Assembly: GCA_028386065.3 (NCBI GenBank)
Contig: JAKUCV010005464.1
Location: 299,846 to 363,845 of the forward strand
Length of the DNA stretch: 64,000 nt
Direction: 5' to 3'
Origin: Turnera subulata
Lineage: Eukaryota > Streptophyta > Magnoliopsida > Malpighiales > Passifloraceae
Both the position numbers and the translations under genes were made by a program. Under the pieces are notes generated by a model that saw only the letters and a list, made by a program, of their open reading frames with translations, was not told the origin of the DNA and searched no databases. Numbering within the stretch: the first letter of the stretch is position 1; each line of letters opens with the position of its first letter. Positions 36,587 to 48,263 of this stretch are shown here, in pieces.

Positions 36587-37167
36587 TGTTGGGAAAAACA
36601 GATAATTTTTCCTTCCCCTCCAGATCGTTTTCAAACCGAAAATAATAGAAAAATTTAAAAAGAATAACAACACAAAGAATTAATGTGGAAAACTCCCAAA
36701 TTGGAGAAAAACCACGGGCCACCGGAAAAATATTCACTATATGGAAATTTTTACACCATACAATACACAATATTTCTCCTGACATCCTCCAGTTCCTACA
36801 ATATTATTCTAAGAGAGATCTCAAGAGAATTAACTCTAAACCCCTCAAAACAATAAAAGAAAGGAACTACAATTTTGTGTCTACCCTCTGTGCATTTTTG
36901 AACAACAAAAATGGGATAATAGATACAACACATTTCAAGCCTATTTATAGAACAAATGAAACGTGTATCAGCTGTGCACAGGTTGTCCAAACCGTGTGCA
37001 AAACACAGCCACCATCAACTTGTATTTTTTGACAAAACCAATTCCAAGTTTACGGCTGCCAACCTTGCCAACTTCCTTTGGTCAATATGTGCTTGCTGTC
37101 CAACTTGCCTACCCTTGCCTAACTCTCATTATTTTATTTGACCAACAATTTGGTTCAAAACCCAACA
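36587..37167 (-). repeat. LTR 3 (5' outer LTR) of the triple-LTR Copia element
   Basis: The LTR is 581 bp. In the element's minus sense this is the promoter-bearing 5' LTR. The outer duplication ACAAG follows at 37168-37172. The primer-binding-like site is just inside, at about 36572-36584. Confidence 0.92.
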
Positions 37168-37445
37168 ACAAGAAAATACTCTATTGCTCACTTTTCACCC
37201 TCAAATTATCCTTTTTGTTACAGGATTTTGATTTCAAGAATTCAAAAAGTTGGAGCTTATGAGGAATTCTTTCTCTCATGTCAATTTTTCTTGCCCATCA
37301 CTAACAATTATTGGATCCACTGCTTGTGGCCCCTCAGCTTATAATTCATGTAACACACAAAAGGCCTAGATCTAATATCCCGGACCTTCTCCTATTCCAA
37401 TATTTCTTCTTTTTCTAGACTAATAATATCTACCAATTTCCATAG

Positions 37446-37661
37446 TGTTATAAATATAGTGTTTAGTTTTATGAAGAAATTGAATTTGCAGCGGAGGAAG
37501 AAGAGAAGAGGAGAGTATAACAGAGGAAGAGTGGAGATGGGCAGGGCACGGCTAATTTCATTCATCCACACAATACTCTGTTTTAGATTACAATATATAT
37601 AGGGGGAGAAGCACTGTTTTGGTAGGTATAATACATCCACCTAAAATCATGTTTTATAACA
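37446..37661 (-). repeat. 3' LTR of Copia element B
   Basis: The LTR is 216 bp, from TGTTATA to ATAACA, and abuts the target duplication CATAG on its left. Confidence 0.92.
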
Positions 37662-38599
37662 CTCCCTCTTGGATGTTATTATACATTGGGTAGGATACGC
37701 TAAGGGAGAACTGCCTCATTAAAAACCTTACCAAGAAAAACCCAGTGGGATAAAAACTTGGTGAAGAAAAAAAGAGTGCAGTGCATATTCTACTCCCCTC
37801 ATTTTGGCCTCCATTGATTGCTTGATATTATTGCATGCCAATCGTCCTTGTCAGCTTCTGGTGACGTTTGTTTTGTCTGATCATTTTTGTTACATCATAA
37901 CTTCAATTAGACAGAGTTGGCAGCATAATCTTCATAATTTATTGTTGGAGCATCTGTCTTGCCCTCTTGCCTTTTGTAGTCTCAATGATACAACAATTTC
38001 ATGTATAATATTGTGACAGATGTTCGGCTGTACCTTTTGTGGATCAAGTGGTGGATCTGCATCTGCAAAAACCAACTCTTCTTTCTTCGGGCTTACAGGA
38101 TTAACATAACACCACGTCTTTTATACTCCGAAGATAAGAGCAAATTCGTATCTTGCCAATAGGCTTAAGTCAAAAGCTTCAGGCCTTATGTTACTAGCAA
38201 TATAAATTGCACATCGATAAGGTACTTCAGGACCAAACTAATAGCACGGTATTTGGAAGCTTCTTCAGGAGTTCCAATCACAAAACATATAGATATCAAC
38301 ATAAATTTATCCATACTTAAAATGATTTAAATTCGGTTCAATTTTCTTGTAATTTCCCGGGAATTAGTTGCTTCAGGCAACTTGGATCCTTCAGGGATCT
38401 TTATATATATATCATGACTTATGGATCCATATTAATAATAGGCTGTAATAGCATTCACTAGATGCATTTCAATTTCTTTTCATATGATGCCAGACTTATT
38501 AACATAATTGCATCCACCACAAGGGAGTAAATCTCCTCATAATTAAAATCAAGTCGTTCAGGTTAAACCTTGTGCAACCGTGCTTTATATCTCATTTAT

Positions 38600-39720
38600 A
38601 TTTTCTGCACAAATACCCGTTTCTACGACTAATTAATTTTACACCCTCTGGTGTACGGACTACAGGTCCGAAAAATATCTCGCTTCATAAGCGAGTCTAA
38701 CACAGCCTTTAATTATATCTCTTTATTTTGACCAATCATACAACGCCTACTTTCATTAGTAGGTTCATGATCCTCATTTTAGCGCTATGTAAAGTAAATA
38801 AAAATTATATTCCGTCGACGGTTATTTCATGTCGGTTCCATCTTATCTCTGACACTGTAATTGAGATCTCATCATATTCACTTATTTCAGGTACCTGAGT
38901 TACTTCTGGAACTTTATCAATTATGTCAGATAACATACCTCTTCTGGAGGACTTTTAATTCAAACCTCTACTGGAGGCCTTATTTCCTTACTGGGGCCAT
39001 CTTATCATTTTGCTCCTTTATTCTCTATCGAAATTTTTTTTTCTTTTGGAACCGAGTATAATATATAGACTCATTTGCATACTTACATCAATCTAAATAG
39101 GAGCATTTGTAGCTGGTATATGGTCACACTTAATTTAAATGTGTCTGGCAATTGCATATCAATTTTCCTGCAAATGAATCATCTTTTGAACTTCAGGTTC
39201 ATACTATAAAACTAGATATTGATAAATCATTTCAATAATCTCTTGATCCAGCTGCTTATTACCTCCCCCTGATGTTGGGTAAAACATCAAATTAATAAGC
39301 AAATCTTACAATAAATGAATCTCCAATCTCCTATCATAGGTTTCAATTACTCTTGTAACTTATCGAGATTCATACCCAACGTAGATTCCCAATCTTCTTT
39401 AAGAGACCATTTCACAACCCTGTGGTGGAGCATAATATACTAAATAACCGATGGTCCGAAGATGGGAGATACTAAGTATGTGACCATTAATCAATTAAAT
39501 GGGGGGATCTTATAACATCATGTTGGCTTGATGCAATCAAGTGTTGCTGCATATAAAATACCATTTTCTCAAACAGTAATATTTCATCAATAGTCCTGCA
39601 ATCAATTGTCAATGTTCCCCCAGATCTGTTTGGGTTTATTTCCAATGATATACATTATCCATTGAAGAAATATACCAGCATTATCTAGACATATAGTCTA
39701 GTAACATAAGTAAGGACATA
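38600..39720 (-). pseudogene. Copia pol remnants of element B
   Basis: On the minus strand near 38780-38620 a stretch reads 'LKAVLDSLMKREIFFGPVVR' then 'TPEGVKLISRR', which matches the start of Copia reverse transcriptase. Near 39190, 'YEPEVQKMIHLQ' matches the integrase-RT linker. Near 39480-39420, 'LSISHLRTIGYLVYYAPPQ' matches the conserved integrase C-terminal segment. All are interrupted by stops and frameshifts. Order and orientation agree with the LTR polarity. Confidence 0.75.
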
Positions 39721-40043
39721 TACCTGCAAGTGGCTTAATTATTAAATTAGTGCGCACAATGTCAACTTGCGTTACACAATAGACCATCTAGTCGATGCAT
39801 CGTAAAAATTACCTAGATGGTTAACACCGCGGATTTTTCAGTCCGCGTTTATGTCCCTGAATTTTTCTCTAACTTGCTGGTGATACTAGGCCATTCTCAT
39901 CTTAGGAAGGCCGTATAATAACTTTCGCAGCAAACAAACTCATAGAAATTCATTGATTGTAAAACTTTTGGTTTTCCAATGAATGATCCAATAAATTTCG
40001 TGCATCATTATTGACCCGGGATGGCCCAATGAATGATCCAATA

Positions 40044-40267
40044 AATGAGGCAGATCTCCCTTAGCGTATCCTACCCAATGTATAATAACATCCAAGGGGG
40101 AGTGTTATAAAACGTGATTTTAGGTGGATGTATTATACCTACCAAAACAGTGCTTCTCCCCCTATATATATTGTAATCTAAAACAGAGTATTGTGTGGAT
40201 GAATGAAATTAGCCGTGCCCTGCCCATCTCTACTCTTCCTCTGTTATACTCTCCTCTTCTCTTCTTT
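40044..40267 (+). repeat. Inverted copy of the element's own 3' end
   Basis: This segment is the reverse complement of 37499-37720. It contains internal sequence 'aatgaggcag', the purine tract CCAAGGGGGAG and most of an LTR (TGTTATAAAACGTGATTTT...). Identity is high; the clearest difference is CCAAGGGGGAG against CCAAGAGGGAG. With the true 3' end it makes a roughly 220-bp inverted repeat with a spacer of about 2.3 kb. Confidence 0.9.
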
Positions 40268-40307
40268 TTCTCTTTTCCTTTTCTTTTCTCTCTCTCTTTT
40301 TTTTTTA

Positions 40308-40420
40308 ACACGGCTGGGCTTAAACAGTGCGGCCCAGTTTTTTTTTACAGGGTTGGGCTTAAAACAGTGCGGCCCGGATATTTTTTTTTACATGGATGGG
40401 CTTAAATAGTGCGGCCCAAG
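40308..40420 (+). repeat. Three-copy repeat in the element B leader
   Basis: Three units of about 40 bases start at 40308, 40347 and 40390. Each contains GGGCTTAAA-CAGTGCGGCCC bounded by TGGGC and GCCCA-like arms and, in the first two, a run of T. Each can fold into a small hairpin. The unit lies in the leader between the 5' LTR and the lost gag. Confidence 0.8.
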
Positions 40421-40912
40421 TGACCAGCCCAACGCCCAGGCGCGGCCCGAGCTCGCTGACCCGTCGGGTCAGTCCGACCCATCCGGGTCGTCTTCCTCAG
40501 CTCGCGGGTCGCCCATCATGGCGAGTTGCAGACGCGGTTTGAGGCGATGGCGCGACGAGGCGAGCAAGGGACGAGCGACGGACGGCAACGCAGGGCGGCT
40601 TGGCGTCATCTGCAGGCGGGCGGCGACGAACAGGTGAGGAGGACCTGACAGGTTAAGTCGGATCGTCGACTTGGCCGTCGGGTCTTCTGCTCCTGGCGGC
40701 GCGTCGGCGGCGGAAATCGACGGGAGAAGACGGCGTCGGGATCGCGGCGGCGCGGGGAGGCTGATTGTGGCGGCGGTGAGACGAGCAGTGGCGGGAATCC
40801 CTTACCGGTGAACAGTGGCAGAGGAGCTTAGAAGGTGACGACACAGTTGGTTTTTTTTTTTCGTTTCTTTGCCGGTTTTCATGCTTCAGGTAGAGTCGAT
40901 CGGCTGATAACG

Positions 40913-41128
40913 TGTTATAAATATAGTGTTTAGTTTTATGAAGAAATTGAATTTGCAGAGGAGGAAGAAGAGAAGTGGAGAGTATAACAGAGGAAGAGTA
41001 GAGATGGGCAGGGCACGGCTAATTTCATTCATCCACACAATACTCTGTTTTAAATTACAATATATATAAGGGGAGAAGCACTGTTTTGGTAGGTATAATA
41101 CATCCACCTAAAATCACGTTTTATAACA
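40913..41128 (-). repeat. 5' LTR of Copia element B
   Basis: The LTR is 216 bp and is bordered inside by the primer-binding-like CGTTATCAGC (minus sense) and outside by CATAG. Confidence 0.92.
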
Positions 41129-41133
41129 CATAG

Positions 41134-42929
41134 TTAGTTTCCAGCAATATCAAATAATAATACAGCAAACAATATGAAGGTAACATGCACATAGTGGTAA
41201 GTAGTATTCCGGGATCCCGGGGCTTAAAGCTTGGGTTGGGACACCTATACACATATGTCCAGCCCATCAAAACTGCGGCCGGGCCCAGGAAATTGTGGGA
41301 CCCGTTAAGGCCACCACGTTCAGGTTGTGGATACTTTATAGTTTTTAGTTTTTACCTCTTCACATCCCACTACAAAACTGGATAATATATATTGGGTGGA
41401 GAGGGTGGATGATGATGACAATGTTGATTGAGAAGAGAAATTGCGGTGTCAAAACTCATATGTGTATGCAGTACACAGTACATCAATCCATGTTTACGCC
41501 GTAAGGCCGTAAGATTGATTAATAAATTGGAAGGACAAAAGGGGTTTTGATAGTATATGGGACCATTCTAATGGGGGAATTAATAAGGGGAGTAGTAGCA
41601 CCATGTGATCATCATCCAATGAGAATAACGATACATGGGAAACGGGACGGGATTGATAAAGAAAGGCAAGGTTGTCGTGGTCCGTTTGTGGGTCGCTATC
41701 ATGTCATGTGGGTCACTAGAACAGCCTGTTCTTTCTCGCTACAACAAAAAATCCCCTATTGGCCCTGTTCTCTCTATTCTTAAGACAAAGAAACAACAAC
41801 AATTAAAAAACAATGGTAGGAGGTGGGTGGATGGGCCGTTGGATTCTTGTGACGCAAAGTAAAAAAGGAGCAGAGATGGGCCACCAATTTGAACAGCTTC
41901 TTCTGCCTACCGTAAAATGGGCCCAATCCTCAATTATGATCCATCACCATTTTTTTCTTTTTGTTTTTCCATATCCACCACCAACACTTTTCTTAAAAGC
42001 AAAAGGGAAGGAAGAACTACCACAGAAGAAAGAATATATTAGCTAGTAAATAAAAAAAAAGAACAGCAAAATGATATTTATCATTCTATTGTGTTGTTGT
42101 GCTTTATCTTCAATTCTTTGTTTTGAAATGCTTGTGGGTCTAGAGTGGAATGTACCTCGGGAAGAATATAAAAAAGTACCTCATAGGTAGGTAACTCACA
42201 AGCAATCCTGAGTATCCAATCCACAAAGATGAACCAGGCAAAGTCTTTAATGGTGATCTTAAAATTGTTGGCTTGCAAGTTCGTTTACACACGAATCTCT
42301 GACATTTTGTCCTGTCGAGTGAATCCCTTTACCTGTGGAAGAATCCTTCAAGCACCACCACCCAAAAAAAAATAAAAAAAAATTCTTGAACACTCTCGTC
42401 AAAAGATTTTGTTGTTAAAAATATGAAGGGAGAGTACTCTATGTTGCGACAAAAAAAAAAAAAAAGGAGTGAGCAATATTAAACTTTGGTGGGTTATCAC
42501 TCATTAATTCCCTATTCTCTTATTGATGGAATTTATTAACTTAAAGTGACATGAACCTAACCAATCTTTGTCACATTCATTTCCAAGCTAAAAGGCCAAT
42601 AGCATCAGTTGTTGTAAGTAGTAGTTGGTTACCACTAATCCTAGCTAACACCCTGTGGCTACCTAATAACTACCAAAATAATCAACCACTTTGACGAGCT
42701 GACAAATTGAACTTATGTCCAAATTTTAACCATCTACTGCAAGTACTTCTGAATTTTCTACTTCTACCCGAATGGAGAAGATGGTGTAGTTAAGCAACAG
42801 AAACCTCGAAGACACAATGATCCCTAAACGTTAAGTAGTTTATCAATTATATATTAGTTAGAGAACGCTATAAGAGATCTGACTCTGAAGCATTATTTCT
42901 CAAAATTGAGATCGTTCTCTTCTAGATTT
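41134..42929. other. Gene-free stretch
   Basis: No exon, RNA gene or intact element is recognised. Several frames are open by chance in purine-rich sequence at 41500-42050. Confidence 0.45.
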
Positions 42930-42945
42930 TGTTTGCTTTTCCTTT

Positions 42946-43124
42946 TTTTTTGGTAACAAAAAGTTTAGGTTGAGGGGAGGCTCCCCCAGTCCAGGGCCAG
43001 GGCAAACCATCGGGCTCAGCGGGCGCTTACAGTGGTATTTACAGATTACCCACCAAGAGGGACAGTCGGTAGGGTTCGAACTCTCAACCTCATGGAAGTG
43101 CTTAGTAAGCCAACGGTCGTAGGC
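42946..43124 (-). mobile_element. tRNA-derived SINE
   Basis: The 179-bp insertion is flanked by an exact 16-bp target duplication, TGTTTGCTTTTCCTTT (42930-42945 and 43125-43140). On the minus strand it starts GCCTACGACC. It has an A-box-like TGGCTTACTAAG (43112-43101) and a B-box GAGTTCGAACCC (43083-43072), about 29 bases apart, and ends in GTTACC plus an A-run (T-run on plus). Spacing and sequence fit an internal RNA polymerase III promoter. It has no coding capacity and would rely on a LINE for mobility. Confidence 0.9.
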
Positions 43125-43140
43125 TGTTTGCTTTTCCTTT

Positions 43141-45601
43141 CATTGAGAAGCAAAACCAACCTCTTAAAAAGGCCCTCATATATGCCGATCCAGTACAGGA
43201 CCCAATAGCTCCTACACATTAAAAGCCTAAAGAGGTCCATCAAACAGAGGCCTACATTCAAAATTAGGCCATGAGGCAGGCACCGTGGATGATTGCTTCT
43301 TGGTATCGATTTGTGTCTCACAATGACAGAAACTTACCAGCCCACAAATAAGTTAATTTTCCAAAAAAATTAAATACTACCTTACAAACCCTTGAAAGTA
43401 ATTTCTTGCTTTCTTACAATAATCACCAAAGATTATAAAAAGAGATAAAAAATAGCTCTAAAAGAATCAGCAACTCTAGCTAATAAGGTACAACTCAAGA
43501 GAGTTAAGTAGTTGATTGAAGATCTCAAGTCAGTTTCAATGGCTAATTTGCATTTATTTATTTGATACTATGTCTACACGCTAATAATTGGTATATTGTG
43601 GATTTGGCGTAGTACGATTCAGCTTAGTGAGTTCCAAAGAAAGAAAAAAGCTACATTTGGAGGTTATTTTTGCTATTTCGCTCGGAATTTAAGCCAAGCC
43701 TTTCATAATATTTAACCTTCGTGGCCAAATTCCAAAACTGAGCCCCACGCAATGCCACATGTATACTAAAGCCTAATAGAAAGCCCAAAACGCACACAGG
43801 GAAATAGATATACAGACTTAAAAGTCCTTTTCACCCGACAAGACTTAAAATTCTGTCTAACCAAGAATCTGGTCAACTTCATTTTCCTTTTGCTTGCACA
43901 GTTGCACTTCTTCCTGCGTTCCAATTAGGTCAATAGATTTCTTATCACCTAAATAAAGGCATTAATTGGAGCTATTTCCACTTTAGTTGTGATGAAGTAA
44001 TTGTCACTCGTATCTGTAAGTGTAACCACAAATAATTGCTCAAGACAGCAACAACTCATCATTTCATAAAAATGACATGATAATCAATTATTATCTCGCG
44101 GCTGCATGCACAGGTGGTGGGTGGATAACCGCGGGCTAATCCAAAAATTTCAAATGCTTAAGTCCAGGCTTAAGGGAAAGATATGTAACCTTAATTAATT
44201 ATGTAACAATATGCTGAATTGCACCCGAAGGATATGTGCATGGTCCAAGTTTATTCTTTTGGATGGGAAGAGAGATATCTTAAGTTACTTTTTAAAGAAG
44301 GCAATAATTCTTTGCGTGAGAGAGTGACTGAAAGAGAATCTAAAAGGCAAGTGGTGGTAGTAAATTGATCGAGGAAAAGCTAAGTATCCGGTGCCTTAAA
44401 TGTTAAATCGTGTGTGTTCCCTGATGCTCACGGCACTCGGTAGATAGAATTTGCAAACTCTGCCACCAGAAGTGGTGGGGATGGTCTGTTTCTTTTATAT
44501 TGTTGCGTCGTAATAAGATATCTGTCCCTTTTTTATTGACGTTTAGAGTATCTATACACATATTAAGAAATGTATTTAATAGGTATAATTGACAATTTTA
44601 CATTAGGTTAAGAATAAATTATTTCTTATTTAAAAAAAATAATAAAGACAATCAAAGAATCTGAGGATAAGGCAAAATGAGAAAAAAAATCATTTAATAC
44701 TCATCAAATATTCTAAAGCACAATATTTTTCTAAATGGTTTGGGACAATTCTAAATGGTTTAAGCGTCAATAAAAAGGGACAGAGGGAATAATAAATTGG
44801 CACAAAAACAGGTAGGTTGTAATCAATAATTGAAACAAAAACTGTTATAATTGGCCCTTACCATCATTTTTAAGTGGACATCTTTTTGCTATAAACGTGA
44901 GATGGTAAGTGTATAAAAATTTTATGCAGATGGCAAGTCACGAATAGTAATTGTGATAAGGACATATCCTTTATTATCAGTACAAATACATCTCTGCATA
45001 TATAAAAATGTAGTGAAATTTTATACAAGAATTGTTTTCCGACTCAATTTATGCCGTCATTTTCTTACTCGTTTGAGGTTTTTCTTCTTTTGACAAGGGC
45101 TGTGTTATTGAGTATTCTATACACTTTTGCAACTGTTACTGTCAAGGCCTTCATCCTTAAGCATTACAGTTAATTAGGCAGTTTTAGCAAACTTTTAACA
45201 TAAATACACAATGCATTCAACGACATAGGCATGATTGGGTCGTTTTTATTTCCATTTCAAAACCACTATGCTACATATATTGATCATCATAGAAAGAAAA
45301 GAGTGTTTGTGGGGCGCAAAAGTGGCAGCTGGTAGTGGTTTCGCATGGTGGAAAGAGCAACACTTTTGGTTTTGTTTTTTCTTTCTTTTGAATAGGTGGA
45401 AAGCGCAACATATAGTATCATTCATTCCTCCATAATAGCAGGAATTATGAATCTGTGTATATGTTGTTGGTTATTATCAACTATCCATCAAGTGCACCTA
45501 TGACCAAAAGGAAAAAGAATGCAATTTTCTTTTTAATCTGAAAGCGAATTAAAGGCAACAAGAAACGGTTCAATAAATTAATGAATAAATAAAAAAAGAG
45601 G
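43141..45601. other. Gene-free AT-rich stretch
   Basis: No coding region or element with defined ends is recognised. The region contains A/T homopolymers and no conserved RNA hairpin that I know. Confidence 0.45.
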
Positions 45602-45606
45602 CAAAC

Positions 45607-45828
45607 TGTTATAAGTATAGTGTTTTAATGAAGTGAAAATAAAAAAAAATGAGGTAGCAGAGGAAGAGAAGTGAGGAAGACACAGTGAGGAAGAAATGAA
45701 GATAAAGAAAGGAGGAGCCGGTTTTATTCATACTGAGTATCATGACATTACATGTATATATAGGCACGAGTGTCAATGGTAGGTTGATCATTTTGGTGGG
45801 CATGACATCCACATGCTGTTTTATAACA
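45607..45828 (-). repeat. 3' LTR of Copia element C
   Basis: The LTR is 222 bp and contains a 14-bp internal tandem duplication absent from the other LTR. CAAAC lies at its outer edge. Confidence 0.92.
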
Positions 45829-46699
45829 CTCCCCCTTGGATGTCATTTTGCATTGGGTAGAATACGTTTAGGAGAAACTGCCTCATTAAAAATCTTACCA
45901 AGAAAAACCCAGTGGGATAAAAACTTGGTGAAGGAAAAAAGAGTGCAGTGCGTATTCTACTCCCCCTCACTTTGGCCTCTCTTGATTTCTTGATGTTCGT
46001 TGCATGCCAATCATCCTTGTCAACTTCTGGTGACGTGTGCTTTGTCCGATCACTTTTGATACATTACTACTTTAATTGGACAATGTAGGCAGCATTATCT
46101 TCATAATTTGTTGTTGGAGCATCTATCTTGCCGTCTTGCTTTTGTAGTCCCGATGATATAGCAATATCATGTGTAAAATTGTAGCAGATGTCCGTCTGTG
46201 CTTTTGTGGATCAAATAAATGACCTGCATCAGCAAAGACCAACTATATTCTTTTCGGGTTTATAGGGTTAACACAATACCACATCAGTTATACCCCGAAG
46301 ATAAGAGCAAAGTCATATCTTGTCAATAGGCTTATGACAAAAGCTTCAGGCTAGCAATATAAATTTCACTTAGATAGGATACTTCTAGACCAATCTAATT
46401 CTTTATGAGATTTTTCAGGAGTTCCAATAATATTTAAATCACAAAAAAATATATATATAACATAAGCAATAAATTCATGCGTACTCAAAATGATTTGAAT
46501 CATGTAAAGGTCAATTTAGCTTAATTTTGTATATTCCCGGGGAATTAATTGCTTCAAGCAACTTGAATGCTTCAGGGATTCTCATGCATATGCCATGACT
46601 TATGGATCCTTAGAAAATAGGCTGCAATAGCATCCACTAGATGCATTTCTATATAATGCCAAACTTATCAAAATTATTGCATCCACCACAGGGGAGTTT

Positions 46700-47900
46700 A
46701 TCTCCTCATAATTAAATACCAGGTCGTAGAGCAAAAAACCTTGTGCGACATGCGACAAGCCGTGCTTTGTGCGATAAATTGTGCTTTATATTTCCCATTT
46801 TTTCGCACAAACACCTTTTATAATCGACCGGTGTTATACCACTGTTGTGCGGACTACAGGTCCGAAAAATTCCTCGCTTCACAAGCGGGTCTAACATAAC
46901 CTTTAATTATGTCTCTCTATATTTTGGCCAATCATTCTGCGCCTACATTCATCAATAGATGTAGGTTCATGATCCTCATTTTCTTTCATAATAATTAGTG
47001 CTATATAAAAAAAAGATATTCCGTCGACGGTTATTTCACGTCGGTTCCATCACATTCCTGACACTGTAATTGAGATCGCATCATATTCATTTATTTCAGG
47101 TACCTGCATTACTTCTGAAACTTTATCAATTGTGTCATAAAAACCTCTTCTGGAGGACATTTAATGTGAACCTCTACTGGAGGCCATCTTTTCTAACTGG
47201 GGCCATCTTATCTCTTTTGCTCCATTCTCTCTATCGAGAATTTTGTTTTCTTTTGGAACCGAGTATATTCTACGCTTCCTGCGTACTTTAGATTCATTTG
47301 CATACTATACTTGTTCTTCTGGAACATTAATTTGAACAGGAGCGTTTGCACCTGGTATATAAGATTTGGTCACTTTATGTGTCTGGCAATTGCATATTAA
47401 TTTCCTACAAATGAATCATCTTTTGAACTTCATGTTCACACTAATTTATTTGAGGATCAACAATCATACATTGATAATGTATTTTAATAATATCTTGATC
47501 CAGCTGCTTATTTTCTCCCCCTTATGTTGGGTAAACTCTTTCTCTTAATTAATAACTAACATACCCAACATACTCAACATATATTCCCAGTCTTCTTTAA
47601 GGACCAAATATGCTGTGGTGGAGCATTATATACATATACTGTACAATAAATGGTCCGAAGATGGGAGTTACTAGGTTCGTGACCATGAACCAATTAAATG
47701 GGGAGATTTTATGATAACTTGTTGGCTTGATGCACATAAGTACTGCTGCATGTAAAATACCATTTTCTCAAACTGTAATATTTCATCAACAATGGTCCTG
47801 CAATCAATTGGAGATATTCACCCAGATCAGTTTGGATTTATTGCCAATGATATACATTATCCATTGAAGAAATATACCAGTATTATCTAGACATATAGTC
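46700..47900 (-). pseudogene. Copia pol remnants of element C
   Basis: On the minus strand 46897-46712 reads 'MLDPLVKRGIFRTCSPHNSG' and then, further on, 'KARLVACRTRFFALRPGI', a broken Copia RT start (usual KARLVAQGF...RPGI). Near 47680-47610 'SNSHLRTIYCTVYVYNAPPQ' is the integrase end. Frames are interrupted throughout. The segments are collinear with those in element B. Confidence 0.75.
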
Positions 47901-48263
47901 TTATAACATAATTAGGGATGTGTACCCACAAGTGGCTTAATCATTAAAATAAGTGCGCACAATGCCAACTTGCACGCAATAGACCTTCTAGTCGATGCAT
48001 CGTAAAAATTACCTAGATGGTCAACACGGTGGATTTATTAGTCCGCGTACATGTCCCTGAATTATTCCCAAAATTACTGGTGATTTTAGGCCAACCTCAT
48101 CTTAGAAAGGCTGAGCAATTAATTTTCGCAGCAAACAAACTCATGGAAATTCATTGATTGTAAAAACTTCTGGTTTTTTCAATGAATAACCAAATAAATT
48201 TCGTGCATCATTATTGATCCGGTCATGCCAAACAAGATATCCAATAATCAATTTCTAGTTAAT

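Larger units (their letters stand above)
32545..37167 (-). mobile_element. Copia-type gag-only element with three LTRs
   Basis: The 4623-bp element has the order LTR-gag-LTR-gag-LTR. All LTRs begin TGTTGGG and end CCCAACA. The whole block is flanked by one 5-bp target duplication, ACAAG (32540-32544 and 37168-37172). Element sense is minus. After each upstream LTR comes a primer-binding-like site, TGGTAGCGGAGC or TGGTAACGGAGC, close to the initiator-tRNA-Met site. Before each downstream LTR is a purine tract, CAAGGTGGAGAT. Protease, integrase and reverse transcriptase are absent, so it is non-autonomous. A single outer duplication around three LTRs fits unequal crossing-over between the LTRs of one inserted copy. 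LTRs and internal regions differ by few bases, so the element is young. Confidence 0.9.
37446..41128 (-). mobile_element. Decayed Copia element B with 216-bp LTRs
   Basis: The LTRs, 37446-37661 and 40913-41128, begin TGTTATAAATATAG and end TTTTATAACA on the plus strand and differ at about six bases. The target duplication is CATAG (37441-37445 and 41129-41133). In element (minus) sense the 5' LTR is on the right, followed by CGTTATCAGC, similar to the primer site of one Copia group. The purine tract CCAAGAGGGAG precedes the left LTR. The interior holds broken reverse transcriptase and integrase, a GC-rich leader and an inverted copy of its own 3' end (40044-40267). No gag is recognisable. At 3.7 kb it is shorter than a full Copia element, so much has been lost. 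Confidence 0.9.
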
